64,000 nucleotides of DNA, taken from contig NZ_PJIZ01000037.1 of assembly GCF_021596505.1 (NCBI RefSeq), positions 1 through 64,000 on the forward strand, written 5' to 3'. The position numbers and the translations under genes were made by a program. Positions 28,811 to 38,288 of the stretch are shown piece after piece. Under the pieces are notes generated by a model. It saw only the letters and a program-made list of their open reading frames with translations, was not told the DNA's origin and did not search any database. How positions within the stretch are numbered: the first letter of the stretch is position 1; the number at the start of each line of letters is the position of its first letter. The stretch is from Nostoc sp. CMAA1605 (GTDB lineage Bacteria > Cyanobacteriota > Cyanobacteriia > Cyanobacteriales > Nostocaceae).

Positions 28811-30628
28811 TCAAGATTGACTAGTTTGATTTTGCATTTGGTGGTATTTCCACAACTTTCCTTTGAGTTCTAGTAATTCTTGATAGCCGCCTTGTTCTAT
28901 TATTTTTCCTTGTTCGAGAACTACGACTTTATCAGCTTTCGCAATAGTTGATAGTCGATGAGCGATCGCAATTACGGTTCTACCCACAGCTAGTTTTTCT
29001 AAAGACTCTTGAATCAATCGCTCGGATACTGAATCTAAAGCACTGGTAGCTTCATCGAGGATGAGGATTTCGGGATCTCTGAGTAATGCACGAGCTATTG
29101 CTAGTCTTTGTCTTTGTCCTCCCGATAAGCGTACACCGCGATCGCCTAATTTAGTATCGAATCCTTCTGGCATTTCTTCGATAAATTCTAAGGCGTTTGC
29201 TAGTTGAGCCGCTTCACGAATTTGTGCTTGACTCGCTCCTGATGTCCCGTAAGCAATATTTTCTCGTACCGAAGTGTTGAAAATAAATGTGTCTTGACTA
29301 ACTACAGCCATTTTTTGACGGAAGGAATAAATATCCAATTTCTGTAAATCAATACCATCGACTAAAATATGGCCTTCGGTGGGATCGTAAAATCGGGGAA
29401 TTAAATCAGCTAATGTAGTTTTACCTGCTCCAGAAGCTCCTACTAGTGCGGTTGTACGACCACGTTCAATAGTCAAGGTAATATTATTCAGCACTAAATT
29501 ATCGGCAGTATAACCAAAATCTACAGATACTAAATCTATTGAGCGTTTTAAACCTGAAAATTTAATTTTGCCATTTTGGAGATAAGGTTTATTCTGAGTT
29601 TGCAAAATCTCTTTAATCTTCTCTGCCGAGCCTTGCAATGTACTCAAGAAAGCCATAGTACCATTGACATCTTGAATGTTAGGAATGACTCTAACTAGAA
29701 CAAAGAAAAATGTCAATAATGAAGCAACTGGTAATGTAAAAGTTGTGAAAGAAATCACAATCAAACTAATTAACACTGTTGTGGCGATGCCTTCTGCTAT
29801 CGGCTTCACCATTGTCCACGCTAAGACAACCTTAATAGCAGCATTCAGTTGATTGGTACTAGCTCTATAAAAACGCTGTCTTTCAAATTCTTGTGTACCA
29901 AAAGCGTGAATTGTACGAATCCCGTTAATAAGTTCAACAGCCGTAGCTGTAAATTGAGAGTTAGCTTGTGAAATACCAAAACTGGTTTCTCTGACGCGTT
30001 TATTTAATGTAGATAGTCCTACGGCTAGCAGTGCAAAGATGAGAACAGAAACCAAAGAAAGTTGCCATGATATTAAAAACATCACAATGAAATAAACACA
30101 AACTGTGAGGAATCTAGTAAAAACGAAAGCCGCTCCACTAAAAGCCTGTTTGATTCTTTCAATCTCTGTAGTAATTGTATTAATGAGTTCTCCAGAACGG
30201 GTTTGAGTAAAATAACTCAACCTCATCGCCTGCAATTGTTCAAAGATTTGCTTATGCAAGCGATCTGCTAAATTAAGTTGAGCCGATTCGGTGTAGATGC
30301 CGGCAAAGTAATTGAAGGTAGCACGCATCCAGGTACTCAACAAAATTAATATAGATATGCGATATATAGGGCTAATCGGCACAATATCAGAGACTAAAAC
30401 TACATCAACCCAAGCAATACCCGTGTGCATTGGTTGATTAGGATTAGTCAGATTTTGTAAAAATGACAGGAGAAATCCAATACTAACACCTTCAAAGCTG
30501 GCAGCTAGAAAGGAAAATATAACGGCTAAAATAGCTATTTTGCGAAAATGCTTTAACTCTCGCAAAATCAAATAATTGTTTTGCCAAAATTTATTGGCTC
30601 TCAATAAATTAATCGGTTGTTTAGGCAT
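28811..30628 (-). CDS. hepA: ABC exporter HepA, heterocyst envelope polysaccharide
   Basis: A 605 aa half-transporter: an N-terminal six-helix type IV exporter domain (about residues 28-330) fused to a nucleotide-binding domain. Walker A GASGAGKTT is at 397-405, the signature LSGGQ at 501-505, and Walker B ILILDEATSALD with the switch IAHRLST follow. As a homodimer it would export the polysaccharide or its lipid-linked unit. The identification as HepA rests on length (Anabaena HepA is about 600 aa) and on its place directly after hepC and Wzc inside a complete HEP island. In Anabaena it is induced in differentiating proheterocysts. The 304-base gap upstream contains a notable inverted repeat. 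Confidence 0.9.
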   Translation of the reverse strand: MPKQPINLLRANKFWQNNYLILRELKHFRKIAILAVIFSFLAASFEGVSIGFLLSFLQNLTNPNQPMHTGIAWVDVVLVSDIVPISPIYRISILILLSTWMRATFNYFAGIYTESAQLNLADRLHKQIFEQLQAMRLSYFTQTRSGELINTITTEIERIKQAFSGAAFVFTRFLTVCVYFIVMFLISWQLSLVSVLIFALLAVGLSTLNKRVRETSFGISQANSQFTATAVELINGIRTIHAFGTQEFERQRFYRASTNQLNAAIKVVLAWTMVKPIAEGIATTVLISLIVISFTTFTLPVASLLTFFFVLVRVIPNIQDVNGTMAFLSTLQGSAEKIKEILQTQNKPYLQNGKIKFSGLKRSIDLVSVDFGYTADNLVLNNITLTIERGRTTALVGASGAGKTTLADLIPRFYDPTEGHILVDGIDLQKLDIYSFRQKMAVVSQDTFIFNTSVRENIAYGTSGASQAQIREAAQLANALEFIEEMPEGFDTKLGDRGVRLSGGQRQRLAIARALLRDPEILILDEATSALDSVSERLIQESLEKLAVGRTVIAIAHRLSTIAKADKVVVLEQGKIIEQGGYQELLELKGKLWKYHQMQNQTSQS

Positions 30629-30773
30629 TTTAATTTAGTGATTACTTGTCTAGAAAAAATATGGTTACAACAGTTGTCAGTTATCAGTCCTAACGGTGTA
30701 TATTTGAGAATTTATAAGAGACACCAATACTATTCACTGTTCACTGTTAAAATCTGGCTGGATTTAGGAGATT

Positions 30774-30802
30774 GATGGACTGTCAATATTTAACAGTCCA
30801 TC
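30774..30802. promoter_or_regulatory. 10-bp inverted repeat in the hepC-hepA gap
   Basis: GATGGACTGT (30774-30783) and ACAGTCCATC (30793-30802) are perfectly complementary around a nine-base AT-rich loop, about 145-175 bases upstream of the hepA ATG. There is no T run on either side, so it is not an intrinsic terminator. It may be an operator or a structure in the hepA leader RNA; inference only. Confidence 0.5.
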
Positions 30803-30932
30803 GAACCGTAGTTAAAACTAGATTTGTGCAGAATTTTGACTGTATAAAACCCTATTAATTTAGTATTTCTTACATCCTGGTTAACTCTCAGGATAAAGTA
30901 AATTAAAGAGTTATACTCTGAAAATGCACTAT

Positions 30933-31661
30933 TTACGACTCTGTTTTAACTTCCCATGAATTTGTGACAATTGGTAGCGTACTTAGCTGTTCTGGTCTAG
31001 ATAAACTGATTCGTACCGCATCTTCTAAAGTCCAGCAACGGGTGAAAATTAAACTAATATCACCCCGAATGACATTCCATAATATTGGGAGATTTTCTAA
31101 GCCAGATTGGCGTAACCAGTACCCCAACTGACTATTTTTCTGACTATTGGTAGAAAATCTAATTAGTTGAAATAGTTTGCCTTTTTCCCCTACACACCAC
31201 TCACGACTAAATAATGATTGTGGTGAATAAAGTTGTATGAGCATGAATAACACTGCCATGACTGGAAATAATGACAGCAGTAATAAGCCTGCAATTAATC
31301 TATCTATAACTTGCAGCCATATTGCTCCTTGGCTAGTTCTTTTGAATAGTCTTGAACCATCAGCAACGCGCAAAAATATCGGTTTATGAGCTTGCTGACA
31401 AGCTTCAGCCCAAAACTCTAACATATCTGTGCCGAGTTTTGCATCTATACTCACCAAATTAACTGGCGAATGTTTTAAACACTCGACTAGCAATTGTTGA
31501 TTATCAAAAGAGGGTAAATATAGCTGTGCTAATGTTTTAGCAGAGTTCACTAAAAGCTGACCCCGCCGCCATTGCAATGTGTAGTGAGAGGAGCAAGAAG
31601 CCAGTTGTTGAGGTGTGGGAGGATAGTAATGATCAAGGTTTGGAACTATTGTGCTGGTCAT
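30933..31661 (-). CDS. hepC: HepC-like sugar-phosphate transferase
   Basis: A 242 aa protein. An N-terminal cytoplasmic part (about 1-115) precedes one membrane helix (IAGLLLLSLFPVMAVLFMLI) and a C-terminal bacterial sugar transferase domain. The latter has FSREWCVGEKGKLFQLIRF, the counterpart of SxxRxGxxGKxFxxxKFRTM, and LPILWNVIRGDISLI, the counterpart of LPQLxNVLKGDMSLVGPRP. The usual RTM and GPRP residues are altered, as is known of HepC. It should transfer the first sugar phosphate to undecaprenyl phosphate, or has lost that activity. The place directly upstream of hepA matches Anabaena, where hepC mutants lack the polysaccharide layer. Confidence 0.82.
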   Translation of the reverse strand: MTSTIVPNLDHYYPPTPQQLASCSSHYTLQWRRGQLLVNSAKTLAQLYLPSFDNQQLLVECLKHSPVNLVSIDAKLGTDMLEFWAEACQQAHKPIFLRVADGSRLFKRTSQGAIWLQVIDRLIAGLLLLSLFPVMAVLFMLIQLYSPQSLFSREWCVGEKGKLFQLIRFSTNSQKNSQLGYWLRQSGLENLPILWNVIRGDISLIFTRCWTLEDAVRISLSRPEQLSTLPIVTNSWEVKTES

Positions 31662-32448
31662 AGGTCTTTGGATTTATACAAAGTAAATCACTGCGGTAAC
31701 ATCAAAGACTATCAATGCCAAAGACTTTGAGGATAATTAGCATTTTTGGTCAAAGTTGTAGATATTGCCTTGAAAAACATCCTGGTAACAATTGTATAAA
31801 CAGCTATTATCTAATTTGTTTGATAGTGCTGTTGGGCAATTTATGGTAACTGAAATACTAAATAGATAAATAGCACTAAACATCATGATAAATTTGACAG
31901 TGAAATGTTGAACTCTCGAATTTAAATTAGGGATGTTGGAGAGATTTAGAGAGCCGTAAATTCAGTGCCAGACTTTATCTTTTGTTATTAATTTGATTTT
32001 TGGCTATCTATTTACTTAGTTGAAAAAATTGATCAAGCTAGTTCAGTATTGTCTTTGATTCACCTAAAATCAATTTCAATCTCTAGGATATAAGACTCTG
32101 TAGAAATGACTATACGCCAGAAGGAATTCTTTATTTACTCTTTAAATAGACAGTGTTTTTCTAGTTTAATATAAAGGTGATATAAATATACTTAATTATT
32201 TGCTAACAATAATAGTTAATTTATTACACTAAAAAAGTTTAATAATTACAGATAAAAAAGTCAAGTATTCCAATAATTTTTAATATAAAATTGGGGCTAT
32301 TTATAGAAATAAAACGCATAAAAAAATGTGCGATCGCCTGTCTTTCATTTGCTGCGATCGCACAATAAAAATAGGGACTGGGGATTGGGGATTAGGAACT
32401 AGGTTAAATATCTCCCCTGCCCCCTGCTCCCTGCCCCCTTGCCTTCTT
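31662..32448. other. Long AT-rich upstream region of hepC
   Basis: The 787 bases between the Wzc gene and hepC contain no plausible gene. The stretch is AT-rich and non-repetitive apart from a GGGGATT tract at about 32372-32390 next to Wzc and two HIP1 sites near 32333 and 32356. It probably holds the hepC promoter and regulatory sites. No exact NtcA box (GTAN8TAC) was found by eye. Confidence 0.5.
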
Positions 32449-34680
32449 CTACTTCTCCACCCCTTGATGTAAAGCAAATCGATTCTCCCTGGCGTACTGT
32501 ACATATGTACTACCAGAGTTAGCCACCCCATTAGCAACAATTCCAATCAGGTTTAATCGGCTTAACATGGCTGTCGCTTCCGCGATTTGGGTACGTGTCA
32601 CCTTACCCATACTTGCGACTAACACCACACTCCGACAAGAAGAAGCAGTTAACATGGCATCTACTAAACCCAGAACGGGTGGTGCGTCGATAATCACCAA
32701 ATCATAGTTCTCCTCAAAGGCGTGCATCAGTTCCGCCATGCGGGGAGAACTCAGCAAATTGGCGGGATCAGTAGGTCTGGGGCCGGCTGTCAAAATATCA
32801 ATGTAAGTTGAACCAACTGAATGAGTTCCTATTTGATGCGGTAAAGTAATCTCACTAGACAAAATAGTGGAGAGTCCTTGCTCATTCGGCAGATTTAACT
32901 GTTCATGTAAACTAGGCTGGCGTAAGTTGGCATCAATCAACAATACCCGTTTGTGTAGCCTAGCTGCACTCATTGCTAAACCTAAAGCAAAACCTGATTT
33001 ACCCTCGTCTACCACAGGTGAGGAAATCATCAAAGACTTTAAACTAGCAACGGAATTTAAAAGTTCGATGTTTTTGTAAATCAAATCCAAGGATTCCCAA
33101 CGGGGAGGAGATTGTAAAACCTCTACTGTCCAAGGTGCAGGCGTTTCTGGCTTACCAAATGGCAACTTAATTACAGATTCTCTGGTTTTAGCTGGTGGTA
33201 GTTTAGGTGTAGTTCCCAACAAAGGTAACGCCGCTTGTTTCTCCAATTCAGCCGTAGTGTGAACAGAATCATCAGATGCTTCTCGAATGAAAGCTGCAAT
33301 ACCACCCAACATTAACCCCACTACCGCACCTAACAATAGATTTTGCTGGAGATTGGGGCCTAACTTCATCCCAGCTTGGGGTTCTTCCACAACTTCCCAG
33401 TTAAATCCACCCTTGGCTAGTTCTTGACGCAACTGTTGTTCTGCACGCAACAATTGCTCTAACCTTTCTCGACTGAATTGCAACTGTGGTTTAATGCGGT
33501 TGTAATAAGCCAAAAGAGGCGGGAAGCGTTTAATTTCTTGGCGTATCTGATTTTCTTTTTGTGCCAGAGTTTGATCACGGGCAGTTAATGCAACTATGAT
33601 TGTCTGGGTTTCTACGAGTTGGCTAGCCAGAGTTAAATCAATTTCACCAAACTGACCCTGTTCTAGAAGTGGTTCTCCAGACCTCATCACACTAGCAGAC
33701 TTCACACCTAAAGTTCTGCCTACTTCTTGTTGCAATAATTCTTTTTGGCTTTGCAGTTGTTCTTTCAGCTTTTGAACACTGGGGGTTTCATCAGTGAAAC
33801 GTAAGCGTTCTTGAGCTAACAACAATTCTGTTTTTTGAATTTCGTTGAGTAAACCTTGATAGCGGGTGGATTGACTCAGACGAGAAGCCACTAGAGCATT
33901 TTGGGGAGAACGGTTTAATTGTTCTTCTAGAGATTTTTGTTTAGCAATAGCCTCTTGATATTGAGAGCGAGTAGTGCGGCGTTCTTGCTCAATATTATTC
34001 AAAGAGTCTTCTAAGGCTTTGGCTTGTGCTTCAGGGTCGATTAAATTTTGGTTTCTGCGAAATCTTTGTAAGTTAGACTCAGCCGCATTCACTTCTTCGC
34101 TGGCTTTGCTCAACTGTTCTCGGATAACTTGCAAACCCTTTTGCAGACGAGTATCCTGTTGCTGTTTATTGTATTCCACATACACTTGACGAATTGCACT
34201 CAAAACTTTTTGAGTCTTTTCTGGGTCGTTATCTGTGTACTCTACTTGGAAAATTTTGGTAGCTAGATTATCTTCTTTAGTTCTGAGTTGCTCCAAAGCC
34301 AAGGTACTTTTGAGGTCAGCTACCGTAATATCTGGATATTCAGATTTTAGTTTATCAACTGCCTTTTGAATCAATCCTGAACTTTGCATCAAATTCAGTT
34401 GTGTAGCAGTATCTATCTGCACATCAGGTTCAAGAAACTGATTCTCAGGTCTAGTTGTATCATTTTTACCTTGATAGTTGGGTTCTACCAATAGCTGCAT
34501 TGAGCTTTTAAACGTAGGCTTAGTTCTAGCGGTGACAAAAGCTGCGATCGCAATTGTAATGATAAAGACTCCCACAAACCAAGGAAATCTGCGAATAAAT
34601 ACCGCCAGAATTTGTCCATAACTGGGTTCTGTATCTTGATTGGAATTGACAATATTGGTGCTGAGACTAGTTTGAACCAC
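32449..34680 (-). CDS. Polysaccharide co-polymerase / Wzc-type tyrosine kinase
   Basis: A 743 aa inner-membrane protein with two TM helices (about 33-50 and about 444-462) flanking a Wzz/GNVR periplasmic coiled-coil region. The C-terminal cytoplasmic BY-kinase domain has a Walker A-like DEGKSGFALGLA, Walker A' VLLIDANLRQPSL and Walker B DLVIIDAPPV. The A motif lacks the usual PGEGKS start (VVDEGKS). The C-terminal Tyr cluster is short: only two Tyr lie near the end. It would control chain length and export of the HEP polymer. The start is GTG; an AAGGA lies nine bases before it, which supports this choice. It corresponds to alr2833 of the Anabaena HEP island (from memory). Confidence 0.87.
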   Translation of the reverse strand: MVQTSLSTNIVNSNQDTEPSYGQILAVFIRRFPWFVGVFIITIAIAAFVTARTKPTFKSSMQLLVEPNYQGKNDTTRPENQFLEPDVQIDTATQLNLMQSSGLIQKAVDKLKSEYPDITVADLKSTLALEQLRTKEDNLATKIFQVEYTDNDPEKTQKVLSAIRQVYVEYNKQQQDTRLQKGLQVIREQLSKASEEVNAAESNLQRFRRNQNLIDPEAQAKALEDSLNNIEQERRTTRSQYQEAIAKQKSLEEQLNRSPQNALVASRLSQSTRYQGLLNEIQKTELLLAQERLRFTDETPSVQKLKEQLQSQKELLQQEVGRTLGVKSASVMRSGEPLLEQGQFGEIDLTLASQLVETQTIIVALTARDQTLAQKENQIRQEIKRFPPLLAYYNRIKPQLQFSRERLEQLLRAEQQLRQELAKGGFNWEVVEEPQAGMKLGPNLQQNLLLGAVVGLMLGGIAAFIREASDDSVHTTAELEKQAALPLLGTTPKLPPAKTRESVIKLPFGKPETPAPWTVEVLQSPPRWESLDLIYKNIELLNSVASLKSLMISSPVVDEGKSGFALGLAMSAARLHKRVLLIDANLRQPSLHEQLNLPNEQGLSTILSSEITLPHQIGTHSVGSTYIDILTAGPRPTDPANLLSSPRMAELMHAFEENYDLVIIDAPPVLGLVDAMLTASSCRSVVLVASMGKVTRTQIAEATAMLSRLNLIGIVANGVANSGSTYVQYARENRFALHQGVEK

Positions 34681-34701
34681 GTTTATTATCCTTATTTGTG
34701 A

Positions 34702-34860
34702 ATGGCTAGGAATTGGGAATGGGGCATTGGGAATGGGGTATTGGGCATTGGAAATGGTTCATTGATTGGGGGGATTAGGGAAGAATTGACTTCTTCTGCT
34801 TCAATTTCTCTGGGTTTCATATTCCCGATTCCCCATTCCCCATTCCCTATTCTCTGTTCC
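34702..34860. repeat. Inverted short-repeat pair around the Wzc/GT4 gap
   Basis: GGGAATGGGGCATTGGG-type units (34715-34755) and ATTCCCCATTCCCTATTC-type units (34825-34858) are complementary arms separated by about 70 bases. They can form a long stem in the transcript between the GT4 and Wzc genes. Confidence 0.7.
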
Positions 34861-34864
34861 TTTT

Positions 34865-35947
34865 TTAAATACAAGCTTGGGCAATAACTCGTTCAACTTT
34901 GCTAAAAAAGACCTGTTCGGAAAAATTATTCACAGCATGATTACGAATATTTTCATAATTCCAAGAGATTCCTCCGGACTCTAATAATGCTGTTTGTAAT
35001 GATTCGGGTGTTTGTCTTTTAAAGAAAACTCCTGTTTTTCCGTGGATTTGTGTATCTAATACACCACCAGCACCATAGGCAATTACTGGTGTTCCACTAG
35101 CATTAGCTTCTACCGGTACTAAACCATAGTCCTCTAAAGCTGCAACTATCACTGATTTAGCTTTAGAAAATAAGTCTTTACGCTGGCTATCACTCACATG
35201 ACCTAAGAATTTAATATTACTCAATGCCTTCGCTTCTAATCGCTTTCTTTCTGGGCCGTCGCCGGAAATAAATAGCGGCCATCCCAACCAGTTAAAAGCT
35301 TCAACAATAACGTCGAGTCGCTTGTAACTAATCATGCGTGCCGAGGCTAAATAATATTCATCTTTGGTATCTGAGAAAATAAAGTTGCTCGTATCAATGG
35401 GATAATTCACCATGATGGCTGGTTTGCCATAAATTTTTTGAATTCGTTGAGCAACAGTTGTGGAATTAGCTATGTAAATATCTGGTTCTTGAGCATATTT
35501 CAGATCAATATCGCGCATTGCTTGGAATACTTTGGTAATTAAAGGCGCGAAATAGCGATAATCACTGTATTCTCGTAAATAAGTTTCCGTATCCCACAAA
35601 AAGCGGGTGACATTGTGACAAAAGCAAATATGTTTAGCATCTGGTCTTTTTCTGACAGCTTTCGCAAAGCTGGTACTACTACTAATAATTAAATCGTAGT
35701 CTTGTAAATCTAAAGCCCGAAAAGCTGGAAAGTATAAGGGAGCAATTAAGCGGAAATATTTAGTAGCACCAGGAATTTTTTGTAAGTAAGTCGTATTAAC
35801 TAGGCGATCGCCAACATCAATAGTTTTTTCAGGGTCATATAAAGATGTAAAAATATCTGCTTCTGGATAGCGTTTACAGAGTAATTCAAATACTCGTTCT
35901 GCGCCGCCACGTTGGGTTAAATAATCATGTACTAGGGCAATTTTCAT
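34865..35947 (-). CDS. Glycosyltransferase family 4 (WbaZ-like)
   Basis: A 360 aa GT-B enzyme. The N-terminal MKIALVHDYLTQRGGAERV carries the glycine-rich acceptor-domain loop. The C-terminal half has FISGDGPERKRLEAKA, IKFLGHVSD and ALEDYGLVPVEANASGTPV, matching the donor-site E-x7-E (here E-D-Y-G-L-V-P-V-E). These features resemble mannosyltransferases of the WbaZ group, but the sugar cannot be assigned. It lies upstream of the Wzc gene in the HEP island and corresponds to alr2832 (from memory). Confidence 0.88.
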   Translation of the reverse strand: MKIALVHDYLTQRGGAERVFELLCKRYPEADIFTSLYDPEKTIDVGDRLVNTTYLQKIPGATKYFRLIAPLYFPAFRALDLQDYDLIISSSTSFAKAVRKRPDAKHICFCHNVTRFLWDTETYLREYSDYRYFAPLITKVFQAMRDIDLKYAQEPDIYIANSTTVAQRIQKIYGKPAIMVNYPIDTSNFIFSDTKDEYYLASARMISYKRLDVIVEAFNWLGWPLFISGDGPERKRLEAKALSNIKFLGHVSDSQRKDLFSKAKSVIVAALEDYGLVPVEANASGTPVIAYGAGGVLDTQIHGKTGVFFKRQTPESLQTALLESGGISWNYENIRNHAVNNFSEQVFFSKVERVIAQACI

Positions 35948-35949
35948 AA

Positions 35950-36000
35950 GTTTTAGTCAATAGTCAACAGTCAATAGTCATTAGTCATTAGTCATTAGTC
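35950..36000. repeat. TCATTAG/TCAATAG tandem repeats
   Basis: Units AGTCAATAGTC and CATTAGT lie directly upstream of the GT4 gene start. Confidence 0.8.
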
Positions 36001-36044
36001 GAAACTAAGCACTATATGCGAAATAAAATAATAAGATACCCTCA

Positions 36045-36073
36045 AGCCCCCTTGTGGAAGGGGGCTGTTTTTT
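36045..36073 (+). terminator. Terminator-like hairpin on the strand opposite to HEP genes
   Basis: A perfect nine-base stem AGCCCCCTT / AAGGGGGCT with loop GTGG is followed by GTTTTTT on the plus strand. All neighbouring genes are on the minus strand, where the hairpin is followed by TTGAGGG and would not terminate. It could stop antisense transcription or may be part of a repeat. Confidence 0.55.
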
Positions 36074-36205
36074 AGGTATTTAAGCCAAATATTTTGACAT
36101 CAATTATTCAAAATTCAACCAACATTGCAAAATCAAGTATCTGTCTTAAATTCTTAATTCTTAATTTTGAATTTTGAATTTTGAATTTTGAATTTTAAAT
36201 TGATA

Positions 36206-37519
36206 CTATCCCACTGTCACCAGAACTTTTTCAGGGGCAAAATATTTGTTTTGTTCGGCTCTGAGTTGGTCGCAAAGTCTGCCTGTGGGTAGTTCTATAT
36301 CATCGTAGGTGAGGACTTGATCTTTGGAAATATCTCGTTTGAGGCGACACCCTTCTGCTAAACCCATTGGTAGGAGGTTTTGTTGTTGGACAATATCGGA
36401 ATTCTCACATTGTCCGTAGGTCATATAATAGCCGATGCCGTCTAAAGTTTCTCCGGCCTTTAGGTCAATTTTTGCAGTGGCCACTACGTCCACCATCGGC
36501 GCGCCTAAAGGAGCCATGACTGCATCTTGGAATAAGACTGCACGGGCTACAGACAAGGGAACTTCAAAATGACAGAGGTGGTAAGGGGTGTAGAAACTGT
36601 AAAGAGGGCCTTCACCGAGTTTGTAGAGGTTGAGATAGTGGCGTTGTTTGGGGTCGTCGTGGGTAGCGAAGACGAATACGCCAGGGCCGGGTTTTGTACC
36701 AACGACATAGTCAACGATTCCGCCTAGTTCTTTAAGTTGGTCAACATCGTACATATTGGTCATTTCGTCTACATGACCTGTGAAGTCATAGCCCAACATC
36801 CCGCGTCTAGCTACTTTCATCCCTGTGGCGTTAGCAACGATCGCCTGCTCGAATGATATTTTGGAACCATCGGCGAAGCTTGTGACCATGTGGGCTTTTT
36901 GTCCCCAACGTTTAGCGAAGGCTTCTTGGGTGGTGGGGTTGCGGTAGGGGTCTTGCAAACCTTTGATGTTACCGCACAATAAAGGAGTCAAACCAATACT
37001 TTTCACGAAGCGGTAGAGATTCATTTCTACCCCTGGTTGGTCGCCATCACAAGCGGAGAGAATCACACCAGCTTTATCAGCGTAGACTTTGAGAATACAG
37101 CCGATAGTACCGTCAAGTTCGGCATTCATCATAATAATATGTTTGCGATGGGCGATCGCTTCCATGACGATATGCGCGCCAAATTCCACAGCACCAGTCA
37201 CTTCGATGATGGCATCAATACCCTCTGCCTGACAGATGAGTTTAGCATCTTCAGTGATGGCATATTTACCTTGAGCGATCGCCGCTTCTAATTCGCCCAC
37301 ACTATTGACAACTTCAATCTCTTCAATTCCCGCTTCTTGATAAGCGCGTTGGGCTTGGTCAATACTCCGGTTGAAGATAGCCACCAACTCCATCCCAGGA
37401 ACAGAATTGATAATTTGGTTAGCAATTCCGCGACCCATAAAACCAGCACCAATCATTCCCACTTTGACGGGATTACCAGCAGCAGCACGAACTTCTAAAG
37501 CGCGATCGATAATAATCAT
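36206..37519 (-). CDS. SAF-domain NAD(P)-dependent oxidoreductase (homoserine dehydrogenase-like)
   Basis: A 437 aa protein. An N-terminal Rossmann domain contains VGMIGAGFMGRGIANQI (dinucleotide-binding glycine loop at about residue 20). A homoserine-dehydrogenase-like middle includes EVTGAVEFGAHIVMEA and ACDGDQPGVE, and a C-terminal SAF domain (about 360-430) has KRDISKDQVLTYDDIELP. Similar genes accompany sugar-nucleotide loci, including rfbC, in many bacteria, and alr2831 of the Anabaena HEP island is of this type (from memory). It probably reduces or isomerises a sugar or sugar-derived intermediate; the exact reaction is unknown. Confidence 0.82.
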   Translation of the reverse strand: MIIIDRALEVRAAAGNPVKVGMIGAGFMGRGIANQIINSVPGMELVAIFNRSIDQAQRAYQEAGIEEIEVVNSVGELEAAIAQGKYAITEDAKLICQAEGIDAIIEVTGAVEFGAHIVMEAIAHRKHIIMMNAELDGTIGCILKVYADKAGVILSACDGDQPGVEMNLYRFVKSIGLTPLLCGNIKGLQDPYRNPTTQEAFAKRWGQKAHMVTSFADGSKISFEQAIVANATGMKVARRGMLGYDFTGHVDEMTNMYDVDQLKELGGIVDYVVGTKPGPGVFVFATHDDPKQRHYLNLYKLGEGPLYSFYTPYHLCHFEVPLSVARAVLFQDAVMAPLGAPMVDVVATAKIDLKAGETLDGIGYYMTYGQCENSDIVQQQNLLPMGLAEGCRLKRDISKDQVLTYDDIELPTGRLCDQLRAEQNKYFAPEKVLVTVG

Positions 37520-37551
37520 TTTCGTTAATTCCTATATTTAATACGTAAACA

Positions 37552-37640
37552 TTAGGGGGTGTGGGGGTGTAGGGGTGTAAGGGTATAGGGGAATCATAAC
37601 TGCCCAATGCCCCATGCCCAATTCCCAATGCCCAATGCCC
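37552..37640. repeat. GGTGTAGG and CCCAATGCC tandem repeats
   Basis: Units GGTGTAGG/GGTGTAAGG followed by CCCAATGCCCCATGCC units fill the gap between rfbC and the SAF-domain gene. Confidence 0.8.
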
Positions 37641-37645
37641 CATTT

Positions 37646-38215
37646 CTAACAAACCGCTTCCACTGGGTCAGGACTACCAATGGGTATAGTTTCTAATAGT
37701 GGCCAGTTAGCATCTTTTTCAGAAATCACGGTGACTTCTAAAGGCCATTGAATATTAAAGAATGGGTCATCATAACGCAGACCTTTCTCGTATCCAGGTG
37801 TATAAAATTCACCAACTTGATAGACAACTTCAGCGTCATCAGTTAAGGCTTGATAACCATGAGCAAACATTTCTGGCACATACAAAGCTCGACGATTATC
37901 GGCAGTTAATTCCACACCAATGTGTGATAAAAATGTTGGTGATTCGGGACGCATATCAATAATTACGTCATAAATAGCACCTTTAATACAGCGTATTAAT
38001 TTAGTTTCTGCTGCGGGTTTTAGCTGATAGTGCATTCCTCGCAATGTGCCTTTTTTATAGTTATAAGAAAGGTTACATTGAGCAACTGCTGGCTTTAACC
38101 CGTGATTGATAAATTCTTGGGCGCAGAATGTCCGAGCAAAAAAACCACGGTGGTCTGGCTTTTCTTCTAAGTCAATAATAAACGCGTCTTTGAGAGATGT
38201 ATTGGTAAAAATCAT
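37646..38215 (-). CDS. rfbC: dTDP-4-dehydrorhamnose 3,5-epimerase family (RfbC-like)
   Basis: A 189 aa cupin-fold epimerase of 4-keto-6-deoxy sugar nucleotides. Family landmarks are EKPDHRGFFARTFC, LRGMHYQ (catalytic His), GAIYDVIIDMRPESPT, YVPEMFAHGYQAL and GLRYDDPFFNIQWP. The start is set at the ATG giving MIFTNTSLKDAF, the normal family N-terminus; the longer frame opens at GTG. It lies in the HEP island without rfbA, rfbB or rfbD nearby. The substrate may therefore be a CDP- or other 4-keto sugar made by the neighbouring genes rather than the dTDP-rhamnose precursor. Confidence 0.88.
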   Translation of the reverse strand: MIFTNTSLKDAFIIDLEEKPDHRGFFARTFCAQEFINHGLKPAVAQCNLSYNYKKGTLRGMHYQLKPAAETKLIRCIKGAIYDVIIDMRPESPTFLSHIGVELTADNRRALYVPEMFAHGYQALTDDAEVVYQVGEFYTPGYEKGLRYDDPFFNIQWPLEVTVISEKDANWPLLETIPIGSPDPVEAVC

Positions 38216-38288
38216 GTGTTTTGCGTATAAGAAATAATTACTAATCACTTAGTATCTACAGAAATCGCAAGGCTCAACAGGAACTTTC

